Position numbers and translations under genes: made by a program
The notes under the pieces: generated by a model
The model's input: only the letters and a program-made list of their open reading frames with translations
Told to the model about the DNA's origin: nothing
Database searches by the model: none
Assembly: GCF_003385555.1 (NCBI RefSeq)
Contig: NZ_QOHR01000005.1
Location: 68,709 to 132,708 of the forward strand
Source: Rhodosalinus sediminis
Lineage (GTDB): Bacteria; Pseudomonadota; Alphaproteobacteria; Rhodobacterales; Rhodobacteraceae
Length of the DNA: 64,000 bases
Direction of reading: 5' to 3'
Shown: positions 53,365 through 62,378 of the stretch, in pieces
Layout: each line of letters begins with the position of its first letter
Numbering within the stretch: position 1 is the first letter of the stretch

Positions 53365-54741
53365 TCAGGCGCGGATCGGGCGGTTCTGCCCCTGCGGCAC
53401 CGGCGTTTCGCCGCGGATCGCGTCGATCTTGCCGCGCGGCCAGACGACCTCGACCAGCGCGCCGCGCGGGGCGTCCGCGCCGGCGCCCGGCTCCCCGCCA
53501 TTGGCGAAGGTGAGTTCCGCGCCCGAGCGTTCCAGCAGCGTCTTGGCGATGAAGAGGCCGAGCCCCATCCCCTCGTAGCCCGGCCGCGCGCCGCGTTCGC
53601 CGCGCCGGGTGCGCATGAAGGGCTCGCCGATGCGCGACAGCATGCCCGGCGGGAAGCCGGGGCCGTCGTCGGCGATGCGGATCCAGATGCGCGCGTCGGT
53701 CCAGCCGCATTCGATCCGCACCGCCGATTCGGCGAAATCCACCGCGTTCTGCACGAGATTGCGCAGCCCGTGGATGATCTCCGGCCGGCGCAGCACCGCC
53801 GGCTGCGCGCCGTGGGCGGTGCGCGCCGCGGCGCGCTGGATTTCCTTGCCGCGGTCCTCGTGCGGCTCGACAGCCTCGCGGACGACCTCCTCGAGCGGGG
53901 CCTGCTTCACGTGCAGGTCGTCCTTCCCGGCGCGACCCATGGAGCGCAGGATGTCGCGGCAGCGGTCGGCCTCGTTGCGGATCAGCGCCGCGTCCTCGCG
54001 CAGTTCCGGGCGGTCGTCGAGCTCCTCCAGCAGTTCGGCGGAGGTGAGCTTGATCGTGGCGAGCGGCGTGCCGAGTTCGTGCGCGGCCGCGGCGACCACG
54101 CCGCCGAGATCGGTGAGCTTCTGCTCCCGCGCGAGGGCCATCTGCGTCGCGGCGAGCGCGTCCGACATGGCGTGCATCTCGCTGCTGACCCGGCGCGAGT
54201 AGATCGACAGGAACACCAGCGCGATCACCAGCGCCACCCATGTGCCCGCGAGCAGGAGCTCGGGCTGGCGCAGGACCTCGCCGTCGGGGGCGCGGAGCGG
54301 GCGGGCGGTGAGCGCGAGGAGCGTGACCACGGCCACCGCGACCGTCCCGAGCAGGGTCGTCGCGCGCAGCGTCAGCACCGAGGCCGAGACGGTCACCGGC
54401 CCGAGCAGCAGCAGCGCGAAGGGATTGTGCAGCCCGCCGGTGAGGTAGAACAGCACGCCGAGTTGCAGGATGTCGAAGAGCGCGAGCGCCGCGGTCTCGC
54501 GCTCGGTCAGGCGCTTGGTCTCGGGAAAGACCACCGTCGCGATCAGGTTGACGATCACCGCCGCCCCGATCGCCGTCAGGCAGAGCCCGAGGTCGAGCGG
54601 GATGCCGAGGCCCCACTGCGTGATGACGACCGCCGTGAGCTGCCCGGTGATCGCGATCCAGCGCAGCAGGATCAGCGTGCGCAGACGGATCCAGTCGCGC
54701 CGGCGCTGCCCCGGCAGGAGGGAGAGGTCGGTGTCGGACAT
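53365..54741 (-). CDS. regB: Redox-sensing histidine kinase RegB/PrrB
   Basis: This 458-residue membrane kinase has six transmembrane helices in the first 180 residues with the quinone-binding heptad GGLHNPF (102-108), the H-box AAAAHELGTPLATI (phospho-H221), and the redox-active Cys in ADRCRDILRSMGR (C261, 40 residues after the His as in RegB of Rhodobacter). The ATPase domain has NLVQNAVDFA and DDGPGFPPG. It senses quinone pool/redox state and phosphorylates RegA. It diverges from senC. The ATG at 54741 removes a basic upstream extension. Confidence 0.96.
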   Translation of the reverse strand: MSDTDLSLLPGQRRRDWIRLRTLILLRWIAITGQLTAVVITQWGLGIPLDLGLCLTAIGAAVIVNLIATVVFPETKRLTERETAALALFDILQLGVLFYLTGGLHNPFALLLLGPVTVSASVLTLRATTLLGTVAVAVVTLLALTARPLRAPDGEVLRQPELLLAGTWVALVIALVFLSIYSRRVSSEMHAMSDALAATQMALAREQKLTDLGGVVAAAAHELGTPLATIKLTSAELLEELDDRPELREDAALIRNEADRCRDILRSMGRAGKDDLHVKQAPLEEVVREAVEPHEDRGKEIQRAAARTAHGAQPAVLRRPEIIHGLRNLVQNAVDFAESAVRIECGWTDARIWIRIADDGPGFPPGMLSRIGEPFMRTRRGERGARPGYEGMGLGLFIAKTLLERSGAELTFANGGEPGAGADAPRGALVEVVWPRGKIDAIRGETPVPQGQNRPIRA

Positions 54742-54829
54742 GCGCGCTTTCGCTCCCTTGCGGCCCCGCCGCTGTCGCTTAAGTAGGGGACGCCTCGGGA
54801 TCAATCCAGGTGCGACGGCGGAGGACGCG

Positions 54830-55474
54830 ATGAGACGACTGAGCGCGATCGTGACGGCGGGCCTGATCGCTGGCGCGGCGGGCGCCGGCGCGGCCGCGGC
54901 GGACGGCTGGTTCTCCGGCCTGTTCGGCGGCGGGCAGGAGGACGCCTTCGCCGAGTGCCGCGGCGGTCAGGTCGCCGGCGGCGCGGGGCAGATCGGCGGG
55001 CCCTTCACCCTCGTCAACGCCGAGGGCGAGACGGTCACCGACGAGGAGGTGATCACCGAGCCGTCGATCCTCTACTTCGGCTACACCTTCTGCCCGGACG
55101 TCTGCCCGCTCGACACCGCGCGCAACGCCGCCGCCGTCGATATCCTCGAAGAGCGGGGGCACAGCGTCACGCCGGTCTTCATCTCGGTCGACCCGGAGCG
55201 CGACACGCCGGAGGTCGTCGGCGATTTCGCCGCCAACCTGCATCCGAAGATGGTCGGCCTCACCGGCTCGCCCGAGCAGGTCAAGGCGGCCAGCGACGCC
55301 TACCGCACCTTCTACAACGTGCGCGACGCGGGCGAGGACGAGTTCTACCTCGTCGGTCACTCGACCTTCAGCTACCTCGTCCTGCCGGAGCACGGCTTCG
55401 TCGATTTCTTTCGCCGCGACGAATCGCCGGAGGCGATGGCCGATCGCGTGCAGTGTTTCATCGAAGCGGGATAG
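54830..55474 (+). CDS. senC: SCO1/SenC copper chaperone for cytochrome oxidase
   Basis: This 214-residue exported protein has an N-terminal signal/anchor (residues 5-24) and a thioredoxin-fold domain with copper-binding CPDVC (C88, C92) and the conserved His in GHSTFSYL. SCO/SenC proteins deliver copper to the CuA or CuB site of heme-copper oxidases. The regB-senC-regA order is the classical redox regulon locus. ATG at 54830 with GGAGG upstream. Confidence 0.94.
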   Translation: MRRLSAIVTAGLIAGAAGAGAAAADGWFSGLFGGGQEDAFAECRGGQVAGGAGQIGGPFTLVNAEGETVTDEEVITEPSILYFGYTFCPDVCPLDTARNAAAVDILEERGHSVTPVFISVDPERDTPEVVGDFAANLHPKMVGLTGSPEQVKAASDAYRTFYNVRDAGEDEFYLVGHSTFSYLVLPEHGFVDFFRRDESPEAMADRVQCFIEAG

Positions 55475-55493
55475 GGTGACGCGGGGTCGCGAT

Positions 55494-55522
55494 TTGACGC
55501 GGGCGCGCGCGCGGGCTAACTG
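55494..55522 (+). promoter_or_regulatory. Candidate promoter for regA
   Basis: TTGACG (55494-55499), a 17-bp GC-only spacer, and TAACTG (55517-55522) lie 30 bp upstream of the regA GTG start. This would allow regA expression apart from senC. Confidence 0.45.
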
Positions 55523-55552
55523 CTTGGGTGCGAAAAACCCGAGGGTAGTCCC

Positions 55553-56107
55553 GTGGCCGAGGCACAGAAACCCGATCTTGGGCCCGATCCGTCGCTCCTG
55601 ATCCTTGACGACGACGAATCGTTCCTGCGGCGTCTGGCGAAGGCGATGGAAAAGCGCGGCTTCGCCGTGGACATCGCGGGCTCCGTCGCGGACGGCAAGG
55701 CGCGCGTGACGACCAATCCGCCGGCCTACGCGGTGATCGACCTCCGGCTTGAGGACGGCAACGGCCTCGACGTCGTGGAACAACTGCGCGAGGCGCGGCC
55801 CGATGCGCGGATCGTCGTGCTCACGGGCTACGGCGCCATCGCAACGGCGGTGGCCGCGGTGAAGGCCGGCGCGACCGACTACCTGTCGAAGCCCGCCGAT
55901 GCCGGCGACGTGACGAACGCGCTGCTCGCCATGACCGAGGACATGCCGCCGCCGCCCGAGAACCCGATGAGCGCGGACCGCGTGCGCTGGGAGCATATCC
56001 AGCGGGTTTACGAGCTCTGCGATCGCAACGTCTCCGAGACGGCGCGGCGGCTCAACATGCACCGCCGGACGCTGCAGCGCATCCTCGCCAAGCGCAGCCC
56101 GCGCTGA
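55553..56107 (+). CDS. regA: Redox response regulator RegA/PrrA
   Basis: This 184-residue regulator has receiver acidic residues D19-D21, phosphoacceptor D63 (VIDLRLEDGNG), T91 and K113 (LSKPAD), a Pro-rich linker (MPPPPENP), and a Fis-type helix-turn-helix (NVSETARRLNMHRRTLQRIL). It controls photosynthesis, nitrogen/carbon fixation and respiration genes in relatives. The start is GTG at 55553. The near-invariant HTH supports the identification. Confidence 0.97.
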   Translation: MAEAQKPDLGPDPSLLILDDDESFLRRLAKAMEKRGFAVDIAGSVADGKARVTTNPPAYAVIDLRLEDGNGLDVVEQLREARPDARIVVLTGYGAIATAVAAVKAGATDYLSKPADAGDVTNALLAMTEDMPPPPENPMSADRVRWEHIQRVYELCDRNVSETARRLNMHRRTLQRILAKRSPR

Positions 56108-56113
56108 GGCAGC

Positions 56114-56356
56114 TCAGGGCACGCGGAACCACCGCCAGACGCCGATCAGGTTGATGCCCAGCAGGACGAGGTTCTGCAGGGCGAGCGCCGGCGCGCCGTC
56201 GATGACCGCCGCGGCGATCCAGGTCACGGCCGCCACGCTGAACAGCACGAAGCCCCAGGCCGTCTGCCGCGGCGGGCCGCGCCACGCGACGAGGCCCGCC
56301 GCCGCCATGGTGGCGAGCGCCGCCGCCCAGCGCAGAAGGTCCGTCTCCACTCCCAT
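56114..56356 (-). CDS. Small membrane protein of unknown function
   Basis: This 80-residue protein has three hydrophobic segments (LRWAAALATMAAAGLVAW, AWGFVLFSVAAVTWIAAAVI, and LALQNLVLLGINLIGVWRWF), so it is a probable three-helix inner-membrane protein. It starts with ATG at 56356; the frame is open upstream but that region is antisense to nothing conserved. It resembles PnuC/YgjV-like small membrane proteins in its NLIGVWRW ending, but I would not assign a function. Confidence 0.65.
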   Translation of the reverse strand: MGVETDLLRWAAALATMAAAGLVAWRGPPRQTAWGFVLFSVAAVTWIAAAVIDGAPALALQNLVLLGINLIGVWRWFRVP

Positions 56357-56394
56357 CGCTCCCCGTGAAGCCCCGTCCGGCGTGGGCGGTTCCG

Positions 56395-56994
56395 TCAGCC
56401 CGTCTGCGACAGGAGCGCCGCGTGCCGCGCGAGATAGGCGGCGCGCACCTCCGCCGGCGGGCGCGGCGCGATGCGGTACCCGGCGAGCGCGGGCGGCGGC
56501 CGCCCGAAGAAGCGCGTCGCCTCGGCCTCCGAGAAGCCGGCGATCTGCACCGCCTCGAGCCAGGCGCTCACGCGGTCGGCGCGCTTGATCCGCTGCTTGA
56601 CGGTCTTCGGCAGCTCCGCGGGCAGACCGAAGCGCAGGTGGATCGCCACGGCGAGCCGCGCCTCGAGTTCGCCGTAGCCCGGCCCGACCGCCGCCTTCAC
56701 CGGCGAGATCATGTCGCCGATCACGTATTCCGGCGCGTCGTGCAGCAGCGCGGCCAACCGCCAGCGCGCGGGCGCGGCGGCGAGGCGGCCGAAGATCTCC
56801 TCCACGAGGAGCGAGTGCTCGGCCACGGAATAGGGCCAGTCGCCGAGCGTCTGCCCGTTCCAGCGCGCGACGAAGGCGAGGCCGTGCGCGATGTCGTCGA
56901 TCTCGATGTCCACGGGCGTCGGGTCGAGCAGGTCGAGCCGCCGCCCCGAGAGCATCCTCTGCCACGCCCGCGGCGGTGCGTTGCGATCTGCCAT
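56395..56994 (-). CDS. HD-domain phosphohydrolase (YfbR-like)
   Basis: This 199-residue HD hydrolase has the His of VAEHSLLVEEI, the paired LLHDAPEYVIGDM (HD motif) and the downstream Asp in IKRADRVSAWLEA. The layout resembles 5'-deoxynucleotidase YfbR and related house-cleaning enzymes; the substrate is not proven. ATG at 56994. It is separated from the small membrane gene by 38 bp and from ahcY by 325 bp, pointing away from ahcY. Confidence 0.85.
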   Translation of the reverse strand: MADRNAPPRAWQRMLSGRRLDLLDPTPVDIEIDDIAHGLAFVARWNGQTLGDWPYSVAEHSLLVEEIFGRLAAAPARWRLAALLHDAPEYVIGDMISPVKAAVGPGYGELEARLAVAIHLRFGLPAELPKTVKQRIKRADRVSAWLEAVQIAGFSEAEATRFFGRPPPALAGYRIAPRPPAEVRAAYLARHAALLSQTG

Positions 56995-57319
56995 GCGATC
57001 CCTCCGGAGCCGAGGGCTAGGCCCGCCGCGGCCTGCGCGCAAGGGGCGACGCGGCGGACGCGGAGGGTGGCGCGGGGGCCGGCGCGCCGGCCGGATCGGG
57101 GGGTTGACATGCCCTTGCGTCACGAAATCCGCCAATCCCGCGCGGGGCGGGCCGGGGATGGAATATTTGTTTTTTCACATGGGCTTGCCGGCGGGTCGCG
57201 CCGCCTGAACCTGCGTCCGATCTGCCCGTTTCCGTGGCCGTTTCGCCACGCTGCATTGCCGCGAAGGCCCCTGAATGGTAGGAGCCCCCCATCCCTAAAC
57301 AGGACAGGAGCATTGGCAC
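56995..57319. promoter_or_regulatory. ahcY upstream region with candidate -35 box
   Basis: This 325-bp gene-free stretch between the divergent HD gene and ahcY contains a perfect -35 hexamer TTGACA (57104-57109), but the -10 position 16-18 bp on (around AATCC at 57126) is poor. A T-rich patch (TTTGTTTTTT at about 57167-57176) stands out. The leader to the ahcY start would be near 190 nt. I looked for an SAH or SAM/SAH riboswitch fold and could not support one. Confidence 0.35.
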
Positions 57320-58714
57320 ATGCCACGTGATTACGTCGTCAAGGATCTGTCGCTGGCCGAGTTCGGCCGCAAGGAGATCGAGATCGCCGAAACCGAGATG
57401 CCCGGGCTGATCGCCCTGCGCGAGGAGTACGGCGACTCGAAGCCGCTCGCCGGCGCGCGCATCGCGGGCAGTCTGCACATGACGATCCAGACGGCGGTCC
57501 TGATCGAGACGCTCAACGCCCTCGGCGCCGACGTGCGCTGGGCGTCGTGCAACATCTTCTCCACGCAGGATCACGCCGCAGCGGCGATCGCCGAGGGCGG
57601 CACGCCGGTCTTCGCCGTCAAGGGCGAGACGCTCGAGGAATACTGGGACTACATCGACCACATCTTCCACTTCGAGGAAGGTGGCGCGAACATGATCCTC
57701 GACGACGGCGGGGACGCGACCCTCTACATCCTGATCGGCGCGCGCGTCGAGGAGGGCGAGGACGACCTGATCGCCGTGCCCACCTCCGAGGAGGAGGAGG
57801 CGCTCTTCGCCCAGATCCGCAAGCGCATCTCGGAAAGCCCCGGCTGGTTCGTCAAGCAGCGCCACATGATCAAGGGCGTCACCGAGGAGACGACCACCGG
57901 CGTCAACCGCCTCTACCAGATGATGCAGAAGGGGCACCTGCCCTTCCCGGCGATCAACGTCAACGACTCGGTCACCAAGTCGAAGTTCGACAACAAGTAC
58001 GGCTGCAAGGAAAGCCTCGTCGACGGCATCCGCCGCGCCACCGACACGATGATGGCCGGCAAGGTCGCCGTCGTCATGGGCTACGGCGACGTCGGCAAGG
58101 GCTCGGCCGCCTCGCTCCGCGGCGCCGGCGCGCGCGTGAAGGTGACCGAGGTCGATCCGATCTGCGCCCTGCAGGCGGCGATGGACGGCTTCGAGATCGT
58201 CACCCTCGAGGACACGCTCAAGGACGCCGACATCTTCATCACGACGACCGGCAACAAGGACGTCATCCGTCTCGAGCACATGCGCGAGATGAAGGACATG
58301 GCGATCGTCGGCAACATCGGCCACTTCGACAACGAGATTCAGGTCGCCGCCCTGAAGAACCACAAGTGGACCAACATCAAGGAACAGGTGGACATGATCG
58401 AGATGCCCTCGGGCAACCGCATCATCCTCCTGTCGGAAGGGCGCCTGCTGAACCTCGGCAACGCGACGGGGCACCCGTCCTTCGTGATGTCGGCCTCGTT
58501 CACCAACCAGGTGCTCGCGCAGATCGAGCTCTTCTCGCGTGGGGAGAACTACGACAACGAGGTCTACGTGCTGCCCAAGCACCTCGACGAGAAGGTGGCG
58601 CGCCTGCACCTCGAGAAGATCGGCGCGAAGCTCACGAAGCTCGATCCCGAGCAGGCGGCCTACATCGGCGTCAGCCCCGACGGGCCGTTCAAGCCGGAGC
58701 ACTACCGCTACTGA
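57320..58714 (+). CDS. ahcY: Adenosylhomocysteinase
   Basis: This 464-residue NAD-dependent enzyme splits S-adenosylhomocysteine into adenosine and homocysteine, regenerating the methyl cycle. Conserved blocks are [33 protein letters not shown], the NAD-binding [15 protein letters not shown] and the C-terminal KPEHYRY. The central insert of about 40 residues ([19 protein letters not shown] region) is typical of the long bacterial form. In Rhodobacter capsulatus ahcY also lies near regA. ACAGGAG precedes the ATG. Confidence 0.98.
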   Translation: MPRDYVVKDLSLAEFGRKEIEIAETEMPGLIALREEYGDSKPLAGARIAGSLHMTIQTAVLIETLNALGADVRWASCNIFSTQDHAAAAIAEGGTPVFAVKGETLEEYWDYIDHIFHFEEGGANMILDDGGDATLYILIGARVEEGEDDLIAVPTSEEEEALFAQIRKRISESPGWFVKQRHMIKGVTEETTTGVNRLYQMMQKGHLPFPAINVNDSVTKSKFDNKYGCKESLVDGIRRATDTMMAGKVAVVMGYGDVGKGSAASLRGAGARVKVTEVDPICALQAAMDGFEIVTLEDTLKDADIFITTTGNKDVIRLEHMREMKDMAIVGNIGHFDNEIQVAALKNHKWTNIKEQVDMIEMPSGNRIILLSEGRLLNLGNATGHPSFVMSASFTNQVLAQIELFSRGENYDNEVYVLPKHLDEKVARLHLEKIGAKLTKLDPEQAAYIGVSPDGPFKPEHYRY

Positions 58715-58739
58715 GCCCTCGGGCCTCGATGAACCCGGC

Positions 58740-58770
58740 ACCCGGCGCGGTCTCCGCGCCGGGTGTTTTC
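58740..58770 (+). terminator. Intrinsic terminator of ahcY
   Basis: A perfect 11-bp stem (ACCCGGCGCGG at 58740-58750, loop TCT, CCGCGCCGGGT at 58754-58764) is followed by GTTTTC. It lies 25 bp after the ahcY stop. Confidence 0.88.
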
Positions 58771-59047
58771 GTTTCCGCGGCCGCCTGCGGCGGCGGGGCC
58801 GGGCGATCCCGGCGCGCCCTCGGCCCGGCGGGCGCGTCCATCGCCCCCGCCTGACGCGCCGGGACGCGGCGCACGGCTCTTGAGACAAATGCGCGGCATT
58901 CCCTGTTTGGTGCCGACCCGGCGGTTGCGTTACCGTTCCGGTGCGTGGCCGCTCCGGGCCGCGATCTCGCAGACGACCGTCGGTGTGTGGGAGCGCCGGG
59001 GGTGACGGAGGGTCCCGGTCGCGCGGGGCCCTCCGCTGCCCGGGGGG
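58771..59047. other. Intergenic gap with a G-rich hairpin
   Basis: These 277 bp between the ahcY terminator and the EVE gene contain no credible gene. A 10-bp stem with one G-U pair (GGAGGGTCCC at 59007-59016 and GGGGCCCTCC at 59025-59034) sits 13 bp beyond the EVE stop codon and may help terminate the leftward tsaD-gpsA-EVE transcript, though no T-tract is present. Confidence 0.5.
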
Positions 59048-59467
59048 TCAGGGCTCGGTCTCTCCCATCGCGCAGACGATGCGCCATTCCTCTTCCGTGA
59101 CCGGCTGCACCGAAAGCCGCGGGCGCCTGACCAGCGCCATCTCCGAAAGCCGCGGCTCCGCCTTGATCTTGGCCAGCGTCACGGGCCGCGCAAAGGGGCG
59201 GACGGCCTTCAAGTCCACGCAGTCCCATTTCGGGTCGTCGGCGGTGCTGTCGGGGTGCGCCTCGGCGATCACCTCCACGATGCCGACGACGGCCTTCTCC
59301 GTCTGCGAATGATAGAAGAAGCCGCGGTCGCCCGCCGCCATCTCGCGCATCATGTTGCGCGCCTGATAGTTGCGGACGCCGTCCCATTCCTCGCCCGCGT
59401 CGCCCTTCGCCACCTGATCGTCCCAGGACCAGGCGTCGGGTTCGGACTTGAACAGCCAGTAGCGCAT
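59048..59467 (-). CDS. EVE-domain protein (YTH/PUA-like)
   Basis: This 139-residue EVE protein has MRYWLFKSEPDAWSW at the N-terminus, GVRNYQARNMMREMAAGD and FFYHSQTEK in the core. EVE domains belong to the PUA superfamily and are thought to recognise modified bases in DNA or RNA. ATG at 59467 gives the canonical first residues. It is 11 bp after gpsA in the tsaD-gpsA-EVE operon. Confidence 0.92.
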   Translation of the reverse strand: MRYWLFKSEPDAWSWDDQVAKGDAGEEWDGVRNYQARNMMREMAAGDRGFFYHSQTEKAVVGIVEVIAEAHPDSTADDPKWDCVDLKAVRPFARPVTLAKIKAEPRLSEMALVRRPRLSVQPVTEEEWRIVCAMGETEP

Positions 59468-59478
59468 CGCCCTCTCCC

Positions 59479-60444
59479 TCATTCCTCGCGCAGCGGCCGC
59501 GCGAGGAGCGTCTCCATCGCCTCGTTCAGCGCCATGCGCCCGTCGAGCACCGCGACGACCGCCTCGGTGATCGGCATCTCGACGCCGAGCCGCCGGGCGC
59601 GCTCCGCCGCCGCGCGGGCGGTCGCCGCGCCCTCCACCGTTTCGGCGGCCTCCGTGCCCTGTGCGCGGCTCTCTGCAAGCCCCATGCCGAACCGATAGTT
59701 GCGCGAGCCCTCCGAGGTGCAGGTCAGCACCAGATCCCCGAAGCCCGAGAGCCCCGCCAGCGTCGCGGGCGCCGCGCCGAGCGCCTGCGCCATGCGGTTC
59801 ATCTCGGCGAAGCCGCGCGTCATCAGCGCCGCCCGCGCGCTCGCGCCCAGCCCGGCGCCCATCGCGGCGCCGCAGGCGATGGCGATCACGTTCTTGAGCG
59901 CGCCGCCCAGTTCCGCGCCGGTCACGTCCTCGGTGCGGTAGAGCCGGAGCGTCGGCGTCGAAAGCTGCGCCTGCAGCCGCGCGCCGAGGTCGGGCTCGGC
60001 GCAGGCCAGCGTGAGCGCCGTCGGCAGCCCGGCGGCGATGTCGGCGGCGAAGGAGGGGCCGGTCAGCACCGCGCGCGGCGCCTCGGGCACCACCTCGGCC
60101 AGCACGCCCGCGGGGCCCAGCGTCGTGCCGAGCTCCACGCCCTTGCAGCAGGCGACCAGCGGGCGGTCCGCGAGCGCGGCGGCGTGCCGCTCGGCGAGGG
60201 GGCGCAGCCGCTGCATCGGCACGGCCAGCAGGAGCGTCCCGGCCGCCGCGGCCTCGGACAGGTCGCCGGTCGCCCGCAGCCCCTCGGGGAAGCGAGGACC
60301 GGGCAGGCGGCGGGCGTTCTCGCGCGCGGCCTGCATCTCGTCCGCCCCTTCGCGCGCCCAGAGCGTGACGGGCCGCCCCGCGCCCGCGAGCACGATGGCG
60401 AGCGCCGTGCCGAAGGCCCCCGCGCCGAGGACGCCGACGCTCAT
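59479..60444 (-). CDS. gpsA: Glycerol-3-phosphate dehydrogenase [NAD(P)+]
   Basis: This 321-residue enzyme reduces dihydroxyacetone phosphate to sn-glycerol-3-phosphate for phospholipid synthesis. Rossmann loop [12 protein letters not shown] is at residues 4-15; [19 protein letters not shown] and the catalytic-Lys region [12 protein letters not shown] are present, with GFGDLVLTC later. The ATG overlaps the tsaD stop by 4 bp. Confidence 0.96.
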   Translation of the reverse strand: MSVGVLGAGAFGTALAIVLAGAGRPVTLWAREGADEMQAARENARRLPGPRFPEGLRATGDLSEAAAAGTLLLAVPMQRLRPLAERHAAALADRPLVACCKGVELGTTLGPAGVLAEVVPEAPRAVLTGPSFAADIAAGLPTALTLACAEPDLGARLQAQLSTPTLRLYRTEDVTGAELGGALKNVIAIACGAAMGAGLGASARAALMTRGFAEMNRMAQALGAAPATLAGLSGFGDLVLTCTSEGSRNYRFGMGLAESRAQGTEAAETVEGAATARAAAERARRLGVEMPITEAVVAVLDGRMALNEAMETLLARPLREE

Positions 60445-61520
60445 GCCTTCGCCCCTTTCCGGCCCCCGCCGACCAGCGCGGGGCTCCGGTCATCGAGCGG
60501 CCAGCGCGGGCGCGCGGCGAGTTCCGGCCCGTCGCGCCGGCCCGCGCGGTAAAGTTCCGCCCCCGCGTAGGCCACGATCGCCGCGTTGTCGGTGCAGAGC
60601 TCGAGCGGCGGCGCGACCCAGGCGGCGCCGGCCTCCGCGGCGACGCGTTGCAGCGCCGCGCGGATCGTGGCGTTCGCCGCCACGCCCCCGGCGACGGCGA
60701 GCGCGGGCATCCCGCTCTCGGCCAGCGCGCGGCGCGTCTTTTCGGCCAGCACCTCGGCCACCGCCGCCTGAAACGCCGCGCAGAGATCGGCGCGGTCGCC
60801 CCGCGTCAGCCCGCCCTGCGCGGCGACCCGCCGGTCGCGCTGGCGCAGCACGGCGGTCTTCAGCCCCGAGAAGGACATCGCGCAGCCCGGCTTGTCCAGA
60901 AGCGGCCGGGGCAGCGGAACGCGCGCGGGATCGCCCGCGGCGGCCTCGCGCTCCACCGCCGGGCCGCCGGGCTGCGGCAGGCCGAGGAGGCGCGCGACCT
61001 TGTCGAAGGCCTCCCCCGGCGCGTCGTCGATGGTCCCGCCGAGGCGGGTGAAATCCTCCGGCCCGCGCACCTCCAGAAGCTGGCAGTGCCCGCCCGAGAC
61101 GAGAAGCATCAGGTAGGGATAGGCGAGCCCGTCCGTCAGCCGCGGCGTCAGCGCATGCGCGGCGAGGTGGTTCACCCCCACGAGCGGCAGCCCGGCGCCC
61201 GCCGCGAGCCCCTTGGCCAGCATCACGCCGGCGAGCACGCCGCCGATCAGCCCCGGCCCGGCGGTCACCGCCACCGCGTCCATCTCGCCGAGGGCGAGGC
61301 CCGCGTCCTCCAGCGCGCGGCGCACGGCGAGGTCGAGCTTCTCGGCGTGGGCGCGGGCCGCGATCTCGGGGACGACGCCACCGAAGGCCGCGTGCAGATC
61401 GCCTTGTCCGAGCACCACGGAGGAGAGGATGTCCGCCCCCCCGGCGCCCTGCTGGACCACGGCCGCGGCGGTGTCGTCGCAGCTGCTTTCCAGCCCGAGT
61501 ATGGTCAGCCTGTCGCCCAT
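60441..61520 (-). CDS. tsaD: tRNA N6-adenosine threonylcarbamoyltransferase TsaD
   Basis: This 359-residue ASKHA-fold enzyme transfers the threonylcarbamoyl group to A37 of ANN-decoding tRNAs. It has [16 protein letters not shown], metal-binding VNHLAAHAL (two His), [11 protein letters not shown], and the late [12 protein letters not shown] and [10 protein letters not shown] (Asp ligand). It works with TsaE, also in this window. It is the first gene of the leftward operon and diverges from hemD by 66 bp. Confidence 0.97.
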   Translation of the reverse strand: MGDRLTILGLESSCDDTAAAVVQQGAGGADILSSVVLGQGDLHAAFGGVVPEIAARAHAEKLDLAVRRALEDAGLALGEMDAVAVTAGPGLIGGVLAGVMLAKGLAAGAGLPLVGVNHLAAHALTPRLTDGLAYPYLMLLVSGGHCQLLEVRGPEDFTRLGGTIDDAPGEAFDKVARLLGLPQPGGPAVEREAAAGDPARVPLPRPLLDKPGCAMSFSGLKTAVLRQRDRRVAAQGGLTRGDRADLCAAFQAAVAEVLAEKTRRALAESGMPALAVAGGVAANATIRAALQRVAAEAGAAWVAPPLELCTDNAAIVAYAGAELYRAGRRDGPELAARPRWPLDDRSPALVGGGRKGAKA

Positions 61521-61586
61521 CGTCCGCGCGCCCGCCGGGAAAGGCTCTTGCTACCACCCGCGCCCCGGCCCCACAATCCCGCCCGC

Positions 61587-62327
61587 ATGGCCGAGACCCC
61601 GACCCTCCTGCTCACGCGCCCGGCCGAGGCCTCCGACCGCTTCGCGGCGCAGCTGCACGGCATCCTCGGCGGCGCCATGCCGCGCGTCCTGACGGCGCCG
61701 CTGATCCGCGTGGACTACGCCGGCCGGCTGCCGGAGATGGCCTCGGTCGCCGCGCTCGTCTTTACCTCCGCCAACGGGGTGCGGGCCTATGTCGCGGCGG
61801 GCGGGCCGCGGGGCCTGCCGGCCTGGGCGGTGGGAGAGGCGACTGCGGAGGCCGCGCGCCGCGCCGGGCTCGCGCCCCGGACGGCGGGCGGCGACGCGCG
61901 CGCGCTGGTCGAGACGCTGACGCAGGCGCGGCCGGGGGGGCGGCTCCTGCACGTGCACGGCGAGCACGCGCGCGGCGAGGTGGCGCAGAAGCTGCGCGCG
62001 GCCGGCCTCGACGCGGAGGAGGCCGTGCTCTACCGCCAGATCCTCCTGCCGCTGACCGATGCGGCGGCGCAGGCGCTCGACGGGGCGGCGCCGGTGGTCG
62101 TGCCGCTTTTCTCGCCGCGCACCGCGGCGCAGTTCGCGGCGCAGCACCGGGGCCGCGCGCCGCTCCTGCTCGCCGCGATGAGCGCGTCGGTGGCGCACCG
62201 GGTCGCGCATCTGCCCGCCGCGCGGCTCCTGCAGGCCGAGCGGCCGGACGCCCCGGCGATGCTCCGCGCCGTCGTGTCGCTGCTCGATCACGCCGCACGG
62301 CTTGAGGGACCGGAACCCGGCGGGTAA
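61587..62327 (+). CDS. hemD: Uroporphyrinogen-III synthase
   Basis: This 246-residue two-lobed enzyme closes the tetrapyrrole ring. The family is poorly conserved; the recognisable parts are LLLTRPAEASDRFAAQL, ALVFTSANGVRAYVA, WAVGEATAEAARRAGL and VVPLFSPRTAAQFA. The ATG at 61587 is used. hemC, often its upstream neighbour, is not between tsaD and hemD here. The mitofilin-like gene follows after 51 bp, a common pairing in Alphaproteobacteria. Confidence 0.9.
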   Translation: MAETPTLLLTRPAEASDRFAAQLHGILGGAMPRVLTAPLIRVDYAGRLPEMASVAALVFTSANGVRAYVAAGGPRGLPAWAVGEATAEAARRAGLAPRTAGGDARALVETLTQARPGGRLLHVHGEHARGEVAQKLRAAGLDAEEAVLYRQILLPLTDAAAQALDGAAPVVVPLFSPRTAAQFAAQHRGRAPLLLAAMSASVAHRVAHLPAARLLQAERPDAPAMLRAVVSLLDHAARLEGPEPGG

Positions 62328-62378
62328 GCTGCCGCGCGGCGGTGCTTCGGCCGTCGGGGAATCGAGAGGGACGACGCG

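Noticed and set aside
53903-53918. A fourth parS-like site, TGCTTCACGTGCAGGT, inside regB
   Set aside because: Only the inner TTCACGTG agrees; too many mismatches in the outer arms for ParB binding and 33 kb from the cluster.
57110-57319. SAH or SAM/SAH riboswitch upstream of ahcY
   Set aside because: I could not find the conserved core segments of either class; kept only as an unexplained leader.
58763-59005. An 80-codon frame after the ahcY terminator
   Set aside because: It starts inside the terminator, is Pro/Arg/Gly-rich and has no ribosome site or recognisable features.
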